A stretch of DNA of 64,000 bases from Allodiplogaster sudhausi (lineage: Eukaryota > Nematoda > Chromadorea > Rhabditida > Diplogasteridae): positions 991,001-1,055,000 of the forward strand of contig CALZFC010000104.1 in the NCBI GenBank assembly GCA_945643635.1, given 5' to 3'. The translations under genes and the position numbers were made by a program. Under the pieces are notes generated by a model that saw only the letters and a list, made by a program, of their open reading frames with translations, had not been told where the DNA came from and made no database searches. Every line of letters starts with the position of its first letter. Position 1 is the stretch's first letter. Positions 47,134-61,040 of the stretch are shown here, one piece after another.

Positions 47134-48373
47134 TTAGTAACTGACGGAGTAGACGGCTTTGCCTGCGACAACAATGACACGGCCGCCTCGTGACGATGAC
47201 GTCACTTGTGCGTTCAATCGATGCGGCTGCTCTCCCGATGACGATTGAGTGACCGAAGGGATACACTGCTGGTTCTTCAACGGGATGAGGAGCGTGAGGG
47301 GCTGGAAAAAGCGTGCCCGCTTCCCCGCGCAGAAGCAGTTGTCCCAACGCACCTCCTTCCTCCGCCACTTCTCTTCCAGCTGTAGAAACAAGACTGAACT
47401 TTCATTACGCTTCTTTCCGGCAACGCGTTTGATTATGGAGTCCTATAGCATACAAAACTCCTAACGCGAATTGCCTGTTCCTGTAGTACGATCAATGTTC
47501 AAAGCGGGCCGGGTACAATGCCCGGTCAGGCCCAATGGTATTTTAGCGAGCCTGGGCGACATCTCGAAGATATTGGACAGGCTTGGCCCGACTTTCAAAT
47601 ATTAAATTTAGAATGAAGGAACTATTATGCGATCAGAACTTTGAGCAATAAAAAGCAGTACTATATATGTACATATATAACGAAAAACAATTGAGCATTC
47701 GGCTCTTTTAATGCCTCAATTAAAGCTTTCTGAAGAGGGAATCGGCTCACCGTTCGTTTCATGATGAAGAAGCCGTCGAAGTAGGAGCGGACTCCGCGTG
47801 CCTCGGCGACTGCGTACGCCATGCAACTCATGTTGGGCATTTCTCTGTTGTAGACACACTGGAGAACTTCTGCTTCCGCTTCATTCGCGGTCCAATCGCT
47901 GCGAACGCGGCAGCGCTTGATCACGACTCGACTGTTGTAGCTCTGCTCATAAGTGAGGAAGACAAAGTATTCTTTATCATCGACGTCAACGAAGACGAGC
48001 TCAAAATGGTCAAGACGATCACAAGGAGTGAATAACACGCCGCTCACTGGCCGGCAGTCAATTTCCCCGTCGAAGAGCGGAGAGCCGGTCGTGGAGACGA
48101 CGCGCAGAAGAACGACATGTGGAAAGCAATCAATACCATCGGGCTAATATTACTTTCCACTATGGACAAATTAATATATAACCCCAGTCGTAAGAACAAC
48201 AATACCGAGTAGTCCTGCTGCCGAATCAGCAAGAAGAGCTGCGTTGCGGACGCGAACGCGGCCCAATTTTCTAACAGAGGCCAGTAATGATACGGTAGCA
48301 CTAGATGAGCCGACCGTACGAGCGTCGATGAAAGCATGTCGCTGGTAGCGGCCGTGATGAAGTACTCGATGTG
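47134..48373 (-). CDS. Unrecognised spliced gene, C-terminal part
   Basis: Exons 48373-48183 (FIDARTVGSSSATVSLLASV, AALLADSAAGLLGIVVLTTG), 48143-47751 (PDGIDCFPHVVLLRVVSTTG, DHFELVFVDVDDKEYFVFLT, CMAYAVAEARGVRSYFDGFF) and 47379-47134 (LEEKWRRKEVRWDNCF to VAGKAVYSVSY, TAA). Splice phases agree (0 and 0), and the middle exon is 131 codons with clean composition, so this is a real gene. A possible upstream exon ends at 48845 (FVQYCNETQLTEMQQHALLA) with a weak donor. No domain recognised; hydrophobic patches are short and no clear signal peptide is visible in the part seen. Could be cytosolic with paired Cys residues. Confidence 0.6.
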
Positions 48374-48699
48374 CTAATTGAAAAGTTAAAATGGATATTT
48401 TCCTTTTTCTTTCTTGAAAAGTGTGTACAATAACATTTTGAATATCTATCGTAACATGTACATACATAAATCAAAGGGAATTTGAGCAATATGCTATGTA
48501 CATACATACGCATATAGACGCGTCGTCTTGTGTTATCGAAGGCACCTAAAACACGGCCATGAGCCCTTCTAAAAGCGGCCGAATTCGTTTTTAAACAGTC
48601 ATTTCGGATTCTTTTTAAAATCTGACTGTATATACTTATTCAGCATGTCAAAAACCACCCTAACAAACACAAGAAACTGCTTAAAAGTGCCTAGTATCG

Positions 48700-48780
48700 C
48701 TCAAATTCCAATTGAAATTATTTAAATTAATCTAATTAATCTAATTAATTTATGTACCTGAAATGTTGGGCGGTACTGTA
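48700..48780 (-). mobile_element. Solo end of the Tc1/mariner-type family
   Basis: Reads inward on the minus strand from 48778 as CAGTACCGCCCAACATTTCA then ATTAATCTAATTAATCTAAT-type repeats; TA follows. It lies in the probable intron between the 48845 exon and 48373. No partner end. Confidence 0.65.
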
Positions 48781-48959
48781 TATGTATGTAAATCTCCCTG
48801 ATCTACTACTGTAGAATCATTCGGTACTTGGTTTCTTTAAAGACGCGCAAGCAACGCGTGCTGCTGCATCTCGGTCAGCTGTGTTTCATTGCAATACTGG
48901 ACAAAGGCACCTCCGAGCTCGATCTCGCTCGCGCTAGCCGATGCCACGATGTATATTTA

Positions 48960-51900
48960 ATCTGTAAAATTAATTAAAATTATTATTAAGATTATAAATT
49001 TACATAATTTCTTTCAACATTCATATCACTGTATATAAATACATACCGACCTTGTTCATTATTGCTGCTCTATGTACTTCACCCTCTCCCCCTCTCAATC
49101 TTCACTGCTTTCATCTGCGTCCTTTCGGTACATATATTGGCATCAGCACACTCCTCAACGACTGTCCCACTCCTCGGGAAGCCGCTCACCCCGCTCAATC
49201 GGTCGCATGCCAGGAGTTTCGGAGGATCATCATCCCTTAACCTTCCTCCCCTTTTATATTATTATGATTATATTATTAATTATATTATTATCTTTTATAT
49301 TATTAATTTTTTTGTGTATTATTCCACTTTTGAAGATTGAAAAAAGAGCTGAAGAATATTTTAAAGGAGCACAACTCTCTATTTCAACCTTCCTGACCAT
49401 GAGTATTTTGAAGCTCTCTCGTCCTCATGCCAGGCAATAGGTGCAAATTCAAGTGAGTTTGTTTGGCCCCTTTAAGGTGGGGAAATACTGAAGCCCATTT
49501 CAGGTCGAAACCTCCGCGAGTGTTGCCGGCGTCAACTACGGTGGTTATTTATGTGTCCTACCGATCGCGATCTGTTCCTACGGAGGCGACCTCTACTGCA
49601 CAATCTCGCATGTTTGCAAGTCGCCTGACGGACATTAAACATTTTTTTCCAGCCATTTTTATGTTTATTTAATTTTTATTTTATGTCTTCTCGTCCGGTT
49701 AGTTGTATTGAAGTAAGATTTTATTCAGATTCCAGTAAGGAGAAAAAGAGTTGACTCTATTTCAAAATCAATCAGCGCTTCTAACTTTTAATGGTTTGTT
49801 TTGAGACTTTTCAGTACCTTGATGTTTAGCCTCAAAAAAGGGACACTTTACTACGGCGGCTGAATTTCAGTACCTCTTGAATCTATGCAGTTCTAGCAGG
49901 TTCTGTTATTCTGGACAGAGAGAGAGAGAGAAAGAGAAAGAAAGAAATTTCAAAACAGAGAGAGGAAGAATGTTCAATTAGTTATGATTAAACATTCGCA
50001 GATCTTTCGAGACTAATGTTAAGATCTCTACTTATCAGTGGAAATCGCACAGAAGATTCTAGAAGAGCAGAACGGTGCATTTTGATGGAACCAAATGGTG
50101 AAAATAAATGTGTATGTAAACACAGATCTCTGCAATGATAAATGATTTGTTAAAATAAGAGGTTTTGCCAAATTGGTCACACCTAACAGAAAAGATAGAT
50201 AATGGAAGAAAATGACAAACGAAAAGCGATAGATAGGTGATAAAAAGGAACAGTTTAGCGAGCGCGAACGGAGAAATGGAGCTTGCCCCCTAGCGTGCTC
50301 ATCCTTTCCCCCAATCTTATTTTCTCTTTCTTTATCTCTCTTCTTCCATTCCGACAGTTTTCTCTCCCTCTTTCTTCGCAATTCTGCATCGAACACCCTA
50401 TAAGGTGTTCTCCACGGTTTCGGTTTGCTGCTCTCTAGCGGCTGCTTCCCTCTCTCTCTCTCCCTCTCTCTCTCTCTCCCTCTTTCCATCTATAACCTGG
50501 CCAAACCGCTCTACAATCACCTATTGCTTTTCATTTTCCTCTGATCTTTTGGAATAGCCGTTATTCAAATTAAAATAATTCACATTTATGATTGGCAAAT
50601 AATTTTTGTAATAGTTCATTTAGTAACATTTATCCATGTTTGTCAGTTTTATTCCTATTATGGGCAGTGTACCAGAATTGACAAATGTTAAACATAATTT
50701 CAGCAACAATGCCGCGCGTTCAGTCCTAGCAAAGATGAAGGACAGTTGCGTCACAAAAAGTTTAAAGCCAAAGAGAAAGTTCGTCACAGAAGTTCGTATA
50801 TCCAAAACGAGCGTTCAGCTTAAAAAAGAACTATGAAAGCTCGTCGCAAGTGAAATAGTGTACAAGAGTAGAAGAGTTAGACAGTAGCGTCGAAGGCACG
50901 GTTGTGTGTTTCTCTTCACTCTCACACATTAAACCGTCTCTCTCGCCCTTCGTCGATCTTAGCATTAGTTATCAACGAATTCACTGTTAAGTCAACGTTC
51001 CACTTTTTGGCTCTCTTAGCTTTTTGGCTTTTTAGCGGCAGAATGGTTAACTTGTGATAAGATATTTTGGTTGGCACCTTGGTTTCGTTGTGACTTTCGG
51101 GGTATTCTGATCTGGTTCGCTCCCCGAAAGGGGGAGCAGTTTTGCTGCTGTAAGTGCAACTTTCATTCTAATATCAAACAGGCTCGAAGATAGAACATCC
51201 ACTGTACGCTTATGGTTAGATAAGTAAACTCTACTTTGACCATGGATGGCAGGTGTCCCTGAAATGGAAGTATCGGTGTCTTATGGAAGATCACTCTTCT
51301 ACTTTAGAATGATAATTCGACTGTTTTCGACGAATATTTAACATGTCGGTTTTTAAGCGTTGATCTGTTCGTCTCGTCGTAAAACTTACCATTAGATGCA
51401 GAAATTTTAAACGATTTTCATCCTATTAATTCTAAGTTATAGTCATGTTAAATTTCACATGTAGATACATATTAGTAAGCAATTGCAAAAGGCCGAGAAC
51501 TGGTGAGATTGTACAGTAGCGCTACAGAACGTACAGTGGCGCTAGAGAAAATAATAATTCCCGGATAGTCCCTTTAAGGGTTAAGTTCGCAGTCTATTCA
51601 ATAACAATTGTTGCCCATAATAGACGAAAAAATAGGACCATTTCATATTTTGAATGAAAATACAAAATGGCCTTATTTTTTGATAATTTCGAAATAGTGA
51701 AGAACTTTGATTCTTGTTTATGAAGAGAATGATATCATTGGTCCGAATAAAACGAGTTAAAGAGAGAATTAGTTACTAATGCAGCAGTTTCAAATGATTT
51801 GCATTCTCAAAACATTATCCTCAAAAAGTTCGATTTTTGAGGAAATGTGTCTTATGGTTAATAAGCAAAATACTTCACTTTCCTTCATGATCTTCACAAG

Positions 51901-52647
51901 GTGCGGTCGAATTAGTTTGCACAGGTAGGAAGGGTTTTGCAATCTCGCTTGCCTCATTTTGCCAGAGTGATAATTTCTTTATCATAATCGCCATTGTTCA
52001 ATGCCTTAGGGAAGCAGAAGTTTTCAGCCGAACGCATGATGAAAGGCAACCCTTGCTTGCCTAAACGCTTAGCATCGGTTTCATTCGCGCTCTTACATTT
52101 CTCTTTGCTGAATGTGCATGCCCTTCAACTTCTGCGAACCCACAATCACAGAGTTCCATCTCTTCGCGAAGCTTCAGGTGGAACTTGGAGCTTGGAGAAG
52201 TTGAAGGACAGACAGTATGCCCACCCTTGCCCCGCCTCGGCTCAAAGTAAATGGAAAATACCGCATCATGAACAAGAACGAAACTGATTGACTCGCCGAA
52301 TTACATATCTGTAATAAAGAAAGAATGTCGAGCCCTCTTTCTCTCTCTCATTATGTTACTCTTTCGACTTCTCTTACTCCAGTTCAGCTCTTCGCTGACT
52401 TAGTGACTCTCTTGCGCCCTAGAATGATATAAGTGTCAGATAGGCCATCGGTTTCAAATTAAGCCTTTCCGCGGAGAAGCCTTTGTCTTTAAACTTTGAA
52501 CTGTTACCTTCTTCTAACTGCGCGCTTGGAACTTATATGTCTATACTCTATGTATGTATGTATGTATGTATGTATGTATGTATGTCTCTAATTGTCCTTG
52601 GCAATTTGTGATCAATCTGACTATTCTTCTTCTCTTCTCTTCTTCAG
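48960..52647. other. Long stretch without a supported gene
   Basis: Only short frames occur (for example 49052-49240, 50636-50836). GA repeats at 49917-49945 and CT at 50450-50485. A 21-bp word TTCTAGCAGGTTCTGTTATTC at 49890 recurs at 62716. The segment 51990-52230 (AGTTTTCAGCCGA, CTTGGAGAAGTTGAAGGACA) has a diverged relative at 59440-59550 in the transporter intron, marking a dispersed repeat. (ATGT)n at 52550-52584. Confidence 0.5.
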
Positions 52648-55600
52648 ATGACAATGCTCGAGGAGAGCGCCGATTCCTCTTCGCTCTTTCCTCGCTTTCC
52701 TCTCTGCTCGTTCCGCTCGCAGCGTCTTCGTGTGGTGCTCCTGCTCATGCTCATCAACTGCATCATGGTCTCCAATCGAATCATCCTCAGTGCGTTGGGG
52801 GCTTTCTTATAATTCCTACCATTATTTTAATAATTACCCTTAAATATACTACTTCATTACTACTTTTAAGGACGAAAAAAGACTTACCTGTCTAAAAAAT
52901 TGTCAAATTAAAAAAAACTATTGATAACTTGATGTTCGTATGGACAAGAAAAAGAAACTCTTTTAACGTAATCTTCAGGCATGAGTCAGCAGTGCATGGT
53001 GAACGAGACGATGCTCGCGTCGCCGTCTCAGCTGCCGCCGCGCCAGTCCGAAGAGGAGACGGCGTCGGCGGGCGGCGGCCAGTGCAAGTATCACAACTAC
53101 ACGGCGGCTGCTGGCGCCGGCGCCGGCGCCAAACGATGTGGAAGAGAAGTGAGCCTTGTTTTTGGTAACGGAGCTCAAAACTCAACCGTTATCTACTGGA
53201 ACTTTTTTTTCGGTTATTGTAGTCGCTTTCTCTCTAAATCACATGTTCTCTCACCCTTGAGTCAGGAAATATGGCGCGAATTCGTTTTTGGCTCGTTTAC
53301 TTATAAGCCAAAAATTTATGACAAATACCGGAATGACGTGGAGCATAATAAACGAGAAATATATTACCACCTGATAAATCAGATTATTGCTTATATTATG
53401 GAGTGTTTTACCAGGGCACCCTAATGTGGTCTTCGCATGAAGTGCAGACGCTTCTCGCTGCCGCCTTCTACGGCATGTTCGGCACCGTCTGGATTGTCGG
53501 GCCACTCATCGAGCGAGTCGGACCAAAGATTACGCTTGCCGGTTACTTTCCCTTTATCCAATTCACAGCAATAACACAAAATAAAAAATTATTTCTTGGT
53601 GTTCTTTAATTCATGAATATTATGAAATGCATTTCGAAAAAGAGTTTATTATTTGTTCATCTTTCTCTTTTTTAAGGCGCACTTGCTGTTGGAAGCTGCG
53701 CAACGCTGGCGTCACCACTCGTCGCCGAGCTCTCCTACACCGTCTTTCTCATTCTACGCGTCGTGCTTGGCATGGCTGAGGTGAGAGCAAAACGCGGCTA
53801 TTCTAGGGTGCCACCGGTTTCACATAATTTTTTAGTTTATTTCTCATATGTTAACTGTTTCAACAACTGAGCTTTGGTTGCATGGTTTGTTGAGTAATCG
53901 TGTTCAATGATGCAATGGTGATTTTCATTTCGGTCTCTTTTTTGCCATTTCTCATTATAATTGGCCTCCCTTGAAGAAAGGTGAAAAGAGTTCTGCTCAA
54001 ACTGAACCTATTCTAGAAATAGCACAAGTCAACCAATTGCGGCGATTCTTCGGTGACCGAAGAAAGAAATGCTTAAGAGGGGAACTCTTTTGGGGTTTTT
54101 CCCCTAACCGTTCCACAAGGGCAACATCGCCGGCCATGCTCTTCTCTTCAAGTCATCACTCAATTCGCCGAATCGAGCAATCTAACCATAAGCATATCGC
54201 TTGCGCGCACCGTAACCGCTGAGAGACAACGGTGCTGGCGGAAGACAGCACCAAACTTAAAAAAAATTAAATAAAGACAAAGAGAGAGAAATTAGGAGCA
54301 GGCATAGGGAGAGGGAGAGAGAGCGCGAATAAAAGAGAGCGAGATAGGAGAGGGAAAGAGAGGAGAGAGGAAAGAGAAGGGGATAGAAGCGTGAGATAGG
54401 AAAATAAATTGTCCCAAGTGTTAAGCAACGCTATGTATGCCCATTTGTCACTTTCCTGTCTGTGCAAGGCCAATCTCTTTCAACATAAAAAACTGCTTAT
54501 GGTCAGTGGAAAGGAGAAGAGTGAGAAGCGCGCTCAGTGTTAATTTGATCTTCGGGTAGTTTTTATTGGATTAATCGTGCGGATGAATTCTAGAATATAT
54601 CTGCGATAACTTTTTGGTCTATTCGCTATTTAAGCATATACTTTTAGATGCTGCCTGCCTTCAGTTAATCCAGCATGAAGAAGCAACCCTGAAAATTTCA
54701 TTAACGTTCATCCATTTTGAAGGAAAATATGCATGAAAAGCTATGAGTGAATAGAATTTTTCACGGCATCTTTGGGGAAGCTTTGTGCAAAACACATGAA
54801 ATTCTTTTAGAGATTTAACAGTCAGAAAATGAGAAGTTAAACAATGCAGGCCTTCTCAATGCCGGCCATCTCTGCCATGGCCACCCGATGGTTTCCGTCT
54901 GGAGAGAAGAGCACCGTTGTTGCTGTCTACACTTCTGGCACACAGGTAAGTACAATCAAATTCGTTTTTCACACTATTTCATAAATAAAAAAATTGTACC
55001 ATGACATTGTAATTTTTCTGGATAATTAGTGGAAATTTAAAATGTCCACGAAACATTCATGGATGGAAATTCAGCTGGCGACCGGCTTGTCGTCCTTCTT
55101 CTCGGCTGCCATTTGTGCTTCTGTGTTTTTCGGCGGATGGCCGACTGTCTTCTACTTTTTCGGTTTGCCTTCTTACTTTTCGCCCATTCGACTCATTCTG
55201 CATTCCGTATCAGCTCTTATTTATTTATTTATTTACATCAAAAATGATATTATGTGACGACACTTGGAGAATCATTCACGCAGCAAGAACACAGATCAAA
55301 CTTTGAGAGAATATACGGGCATAATTTTAGAAGTAAATTGAAAACAGAAAAATATGACCTACAGAAATTGATATTGAGACTCAATGGCACCATCGTGTAT
55401 TCGAAATAGTAGAATTAAATAATAGATAATGATAATTATTTGGATGGGAGGGGGTTTGGGCGTCTATCACAACGGCAGTGGCATCTAGGCGGGGTGGACG
55501 AGGTCCCACATGGTTGGCAAGACCATGTGTGGTGCACAGTTGAAATGCACGCACAGACACCACAACCGAAGTGCTGAAGGGAGGGCAAAATGGATGGGGA

Positions 55601-58313
55601 TGGGTTTTGTATCCGGCAAAGACCTTGGCAAGTTCAAGACGACGAGGGGTGATGCCCTCATCGTCTTGAGCTTTTGCCGAGGTCTTTGCCGAACTCTGCA
55701 TTCTAAATGACGCTTCTCCTTATCCGCGCAGATTGTCGTTTTATCAAAGGACATTTGCAGATATATGTAGATAATTTAATCGATCTCTTTGCATAGGCTC
55801 GCTCGGCTTGGTTGTCCTCGGCGCGTGGCTGCTGCTCGTGACGGACGAGCCAGCGGAGAACTCCTTCATCACCGAGAAGGAGAAGGAATACCTGGGCACC
55901 ACTCTCATCCAGCGAACCAAGAACGGAACGGTAAGGAATTAATATTCAATTATTTAAATTACCGAAATAAAATAACAAAATAAAATATACATGGTAATTG
56001 ATTTTTTTCCTTCCGATAAACATACATATATACATATGTTTATTTATTTATTGTACATCAATTATATAAATAATCAATGTGTCAACATATGGAGGGAACT
56101 CGAAAAGATATTGAGATCGTAAACAGATAAGGTTTCCAGACCAAGGCTCCCCTATGCACTCTTTTCTCGAACGCGGCCGTGTTGGCTCTGCTCTTCTGCT
56201 ACTTTGCCGACGGCTTCTCTGCCGGTCTCATGCAGTCCTTCCTGCCTCTCTATCTCGGCGAGCATCTTTGGCTGCCGATCGAACTTGTCAGCCGAGACAA
56301 GCCTAATTATTTTATTTTGCAAAACTGTATAAAATTCTTAGTAAATTTAATTGGTTAACAAGTCTATTTGACATCGCGCCCGTTTTCAGAACGGCATGTT
56401 CGTAATGGCGACCTACATCCCGCTGATGATTTCCAAGGTGAGTAACTTTTTTCATTTGTAGTTATTTTAAGGTACGATATGCTATGCCAATACGTTGGTG
56501 AGCTGAAAGAGAAGAGTGCAACTCCAAGCTAATGAACTTTAACCGACAAAGTGTGGAGAGATTTATGTCTGAAGGTGATGGATATCTAACACTCATTCTA
56601 GCGCACTTTTGGGTACTTGCTAACAAGGGAATGGTCTATCCATAGGGTGGCGGATTGCAACGAAATGTGGTTTCCCTGAAAGCTGAAGTTCTAAAATATA
56701 TGGAAAAGTGAAAAATTTTTGCCCGTTTGGCCTCAGAACCCAGAAATAAATCGATAAAAATCTACCTCCCGGTAAGGCAAGTTTTGTCTGCAGTTCCAAC
56801 AGGATATTTTCCAAGCGGCTGCGTAGTCTAGTGGATAACGCGGTTGCATTACGGTTTGCAGTTCTCGGGTTCGAATCCCAGTTCGGGCAAAATTTTTGCA
56901 ATGATTTGCAATTTAAAGTAGGAGTGTGTAACTGTGAAAAAAATTGGAATCGAAATTTTTTACGCACCAATTAAAGAAGGATGTATGAGAAGAAGCAGAA
57001 CATTGCCAAGATGCATATTGGGCTAGCCCAGAGATCAAATAGAGATCAATTTTCGCTGAAAAGAGATGTAAACTTACCGTAACTCGGGAAATTACTTCAT
57101 GATAAGAAATGAATATGATATTCGTGTTCCATTTACCGAAAACCCCCTAGGGTGAATTTCAGCGAAAAAAAATTTTTTTTTCGGAAAATTTGCTCATCTA
57201 GATCCCACTCGCGTGTTAACGATAATGTGGAATGGCATGCTAATCATTCTCTCATTGGTACGTAAAAAAAATTTCGATTGTAATTTTATTTTTTACCGTT
57301 ACAAAGTTCTAATTTAAAAGCCAAATAAAGCCAAATCATAAGATTATCTGTCCCAACTGGTCAATGTGTCCACCTTCAAAGAAAACACATTGACTGGGCG
57401 TGCGGCCCTGCTGCAATAAAAATTTATTTATTTCTTTATGTGAAACTTGCAAATTTATTCATTCATACATTAGAAATAGATGTGATTTCTCATGGAATTT
57501 TTTCTTTTACAATTAAAATTTTTTATGAGAAATTTTTTTTTGCTTGAATAAAAGGCATTTTTCCCCCAAATAATGTGGGTTTTTAACCGAAGAATAATTT
57601 TTGTTTGTACCCCTCCGGTCTGGAGTCGTGCATCGGACCTTGTACAGCACTGCATTCCAAATCATCGTTTAGCACGCGAGTGGAATCCCGATTAGCAAAT
57701 CATATTAATTTCTTATCATGAAGTCATTTTCCCGAGTTGCGGTAACTTTACCTTCTTTTTGTTTCATTCTACGTGTAAATGGTCATGGTAAGAAATTATT
57801 ATGATATTGGTGTTCACCGTACTTTAAATCCCATTGGTTTGAATTTCAGCCAAAATAAAATTATTCAAAAAATTTGACCTCTGGGCAGGGAATAGTACAA
57901 CAGTTACCACAATATGCATCTTGGCAATGTTCTGCTTTTTCTAATACATCCTTCTTTAATTGGTGCGTAAAAAATTTCGATTCCAATTTTTTTCACAGTT
58001 ACACACTCCTACTTTAAATTGCAAATCATTGCAAAAATTTTGCCCGAACTGGGATTCGAACCCGGGAACTGCAAACCGTAACGCAACCGCGTTATCCACT
58101 AGACTACGCAGCCGCTTGAAAAATCTCCTGTTGGAACTGCAGACAAAACTTGCCTTACCGGGAGGTAGATTTTTATCGATTTATTTCTGGGTTTTGAGGC
58201 CTAACGGGCAAAAATTTTTCACTTTTCCATATATTTTAGAACTTCAGCTTTCAGGGAAACCACATTTCCTTGCAATCCGCCACCCTATGGATAGACCATT
58301 CCCTTGTAAGTTA

Positions 58314-58350
<37 letters not shown>

Positions 58351-61000
58351 TGGAGAGAGAGATTTTTTACTCAACATTTCTCTCTTTTCCCCCAGTTTCA
58401 CTACATTTTCCTCGTTCATACTACATACATACATGTGTGATGTCGGAGATACAGGCGAAACACAATTTTTTTAAGGAGACCTTTTTTGCATATATGTAGT
58501 AATAATAGCAAAAATTTGTCAAAGGTACAAACTACGAGGTCATACTGGGTAACTTGATAGTTTCAGTACATTAGTGATGAGGATGCTTGCATAGTATATA
58601 AACATAGATTTATTATATATGTACATACATACATACATACATACGTCGTCCGTTCCAAAGTGGAATGGAAGAATAGAAGAGAAAAAACTCTATTCCGACA
58701 ATAGACGTACCTCCATTCATTTTTGTAAACAAACACCAAAATATTGTTTTGTCATACATATAAAGCTTGCTAATGGTGAGCATCAAATGAAATCGTGTTA
58801 GAAATCTACAAACAAATGGGAAATTGTGTTTAAAAAAACTTAATTATGAAATCTAAACAAACAAAAAAAAATGTTGAAAAGCTAATGTAAGGAGAAATAT
58901 GGGGAAAATTCTGTGTACAGCACATACACTGAGTAGACCGAAGGTTTTCATGATTTCGTTGTTCGACGAAGAAGACTTAGCTGTAGATCCCAAATTGGTG
59001 GCGTCCTGAACATTGGATTCTTTCGCATCAAAATAATTCTCTTGATAATTTAGTGGGAGGTAACATTATTGCTTCAAACTTACAGAGAACGACATCTCTG
59101 TGGAGAGGCCTTATTTGAAAAAGATGCGCTTTCTGAGAAAAATATCATTGTTGGAAGCGAGAGACTGATTCAGCAAAGAGCGGAGGTGGGGTGAGTTTAG
59201 TCGAAAGATTAAGATAAAGAGAGCGAGAGAGAGAGAGAGAGAGGGAGAGAAAGAAAGGGAGCTCAAGCAAATTCTAGACATTCTTTCTTTATTACAGATA
59301 CGTGTGTAGCTGAACGGTTTTGCTTCCGTTTCGTTCCTTTTCGTTGTATTCTTTTCGTGACATAGTATTCTCCACTTATTTGAGCTGATGGTGAGGTGGG
59401 GCGAGAGTGTGCATACTTTCAGTTGTAGTGAAAGTGGAACTCTGAGCTCGGAGAAGTTGACGGACACCAAAGAGCAGTGATAGAGAGCTAGTAAAATCGG
59501 TGGTGAGCGATAAGGCAAGCAAAGCATTGCCTTTCATCGGGTGATCGGCCGAAAACTTCTTTCTTATTTAAATCAAAATGATATAATTTGACAACACTTG
59601 GAGAGCCTTTCAAATGGAAGAAAAATTATCATGAGAAGAAAAAAAACTTAGACGGAATAACCACGATATAATATTAGATGATAGTTGAAGAAGGACAAAT
59701 ATTTTACTTTTGGACATTCAAATGTAGACTCAATGGAATTGAGATGATAATTATGTGTGTCTCGGTTCGCCACGCTTGAGATTCGGGGTTTGAGAGAAAA
59801 GACTCTTAAAGACTAGCTTCTTATGATGGATACTGTTCTAGCGAAACGCCAGAGCTTTTTACAAGATGGTCAAACGTTCGTTTTTTTCACAATCGGCAGC
59901 TAAACACCCTGGACAGTTCCTTTAACATGAAATATTTATATATATGTAACTAGTAGTTCTTGAAAGTAAATAGAAACCAACGATTCCAGCTGGTCCTCGG
60001 TCCTCTTCTTGATATCGGCATCCGTCGTCGTCTCATGACTCAGACATTCGCCGTCCGACTCTCTCAGGGCATCTGTAAGTCTAATATTAATTTATGCTGA
60101 TGATATATACATAATATTTTTTTTATTAAATATCGAATTAAAGAAATTATTTTAACAATATAATAAATATTTTCTTTTCCTTCCCAGCTGGTTTCGGCGC
60201 AGGCACTGCGTTCATCGGACTTGCACTCCTTCCGACGTGTCAGACTCCTGAATACGCGCTCGGCTTGCTCATCTTCTATGGTAGGTAGTTTTAATCACAA
60301 TATTTAGTTGATAATGAAGTGAATTTTTAATATTTACTTGTAAAAATTAAATGAATTTGACCCATTTTTTTGTTTCCAAAACGAGGCAATTTAAACATAA
60401 AACTGTCCGCAGGGATCACCCTTGCCGCCTGCTCTGGTGGCTACTTTACATCCGTACTTTTTATCGCGCCGTCAATGACTGGTTCGTCACGTCTTTTATA
60501 AGAGAATTTAAATAAAAATATTAAGAAACACGTTATCATTGCTATTTAATAAATAAATAAAATGTAATAGAATATGTTGTATATACAGTACCGCCCAACA
60601 ACCAGGGGTGCAGGAACTTTCGGATACTTTCGGAAAGTTCCAAAATGTCCGATCAAATTGTGCGATTCTGGATAATCGCACAATTTGATCGGACATGCAT
60701 ATTCGGATTCAGGCACTCGGGTTTTACCACAATTGAGCATAAAATGTCACGATAATGCAAAATGAAAATCTTGTGAAGTCATTCTGGTCTGTACGACCCT
60801 TCGGGCCTGGATGGAGAAAGAAAGAGAGAGAGAGAGAGAGATAACGATAAGAGAGAGAAATAGGGAGCTATACATAGAGAGAGAAAGAAATTGAAAAGCG
60901 ACGTAGATGGCAGAACATAGTTTTTGCCGTTATCATTGTCGGAACCGACAGTGAGGGTTCTTTCAAAGCGAAGCAAGGGGATAACAACTCAAGAAGTAAC

Positions 61001-61040
<40 letters not shown>

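Noticed and set aside
52892..53505. Minus-strand frames opposite transporter exons 2-3
   Set aside because: GC-rich shadows of the coding exons.
56620..58499. Protein genes in the fold-back arms (WDSNPR-type frames)
   Set aside because: The peptide comes from the tRNA-like sequence; such frames are common in tRNA-derived repeats.
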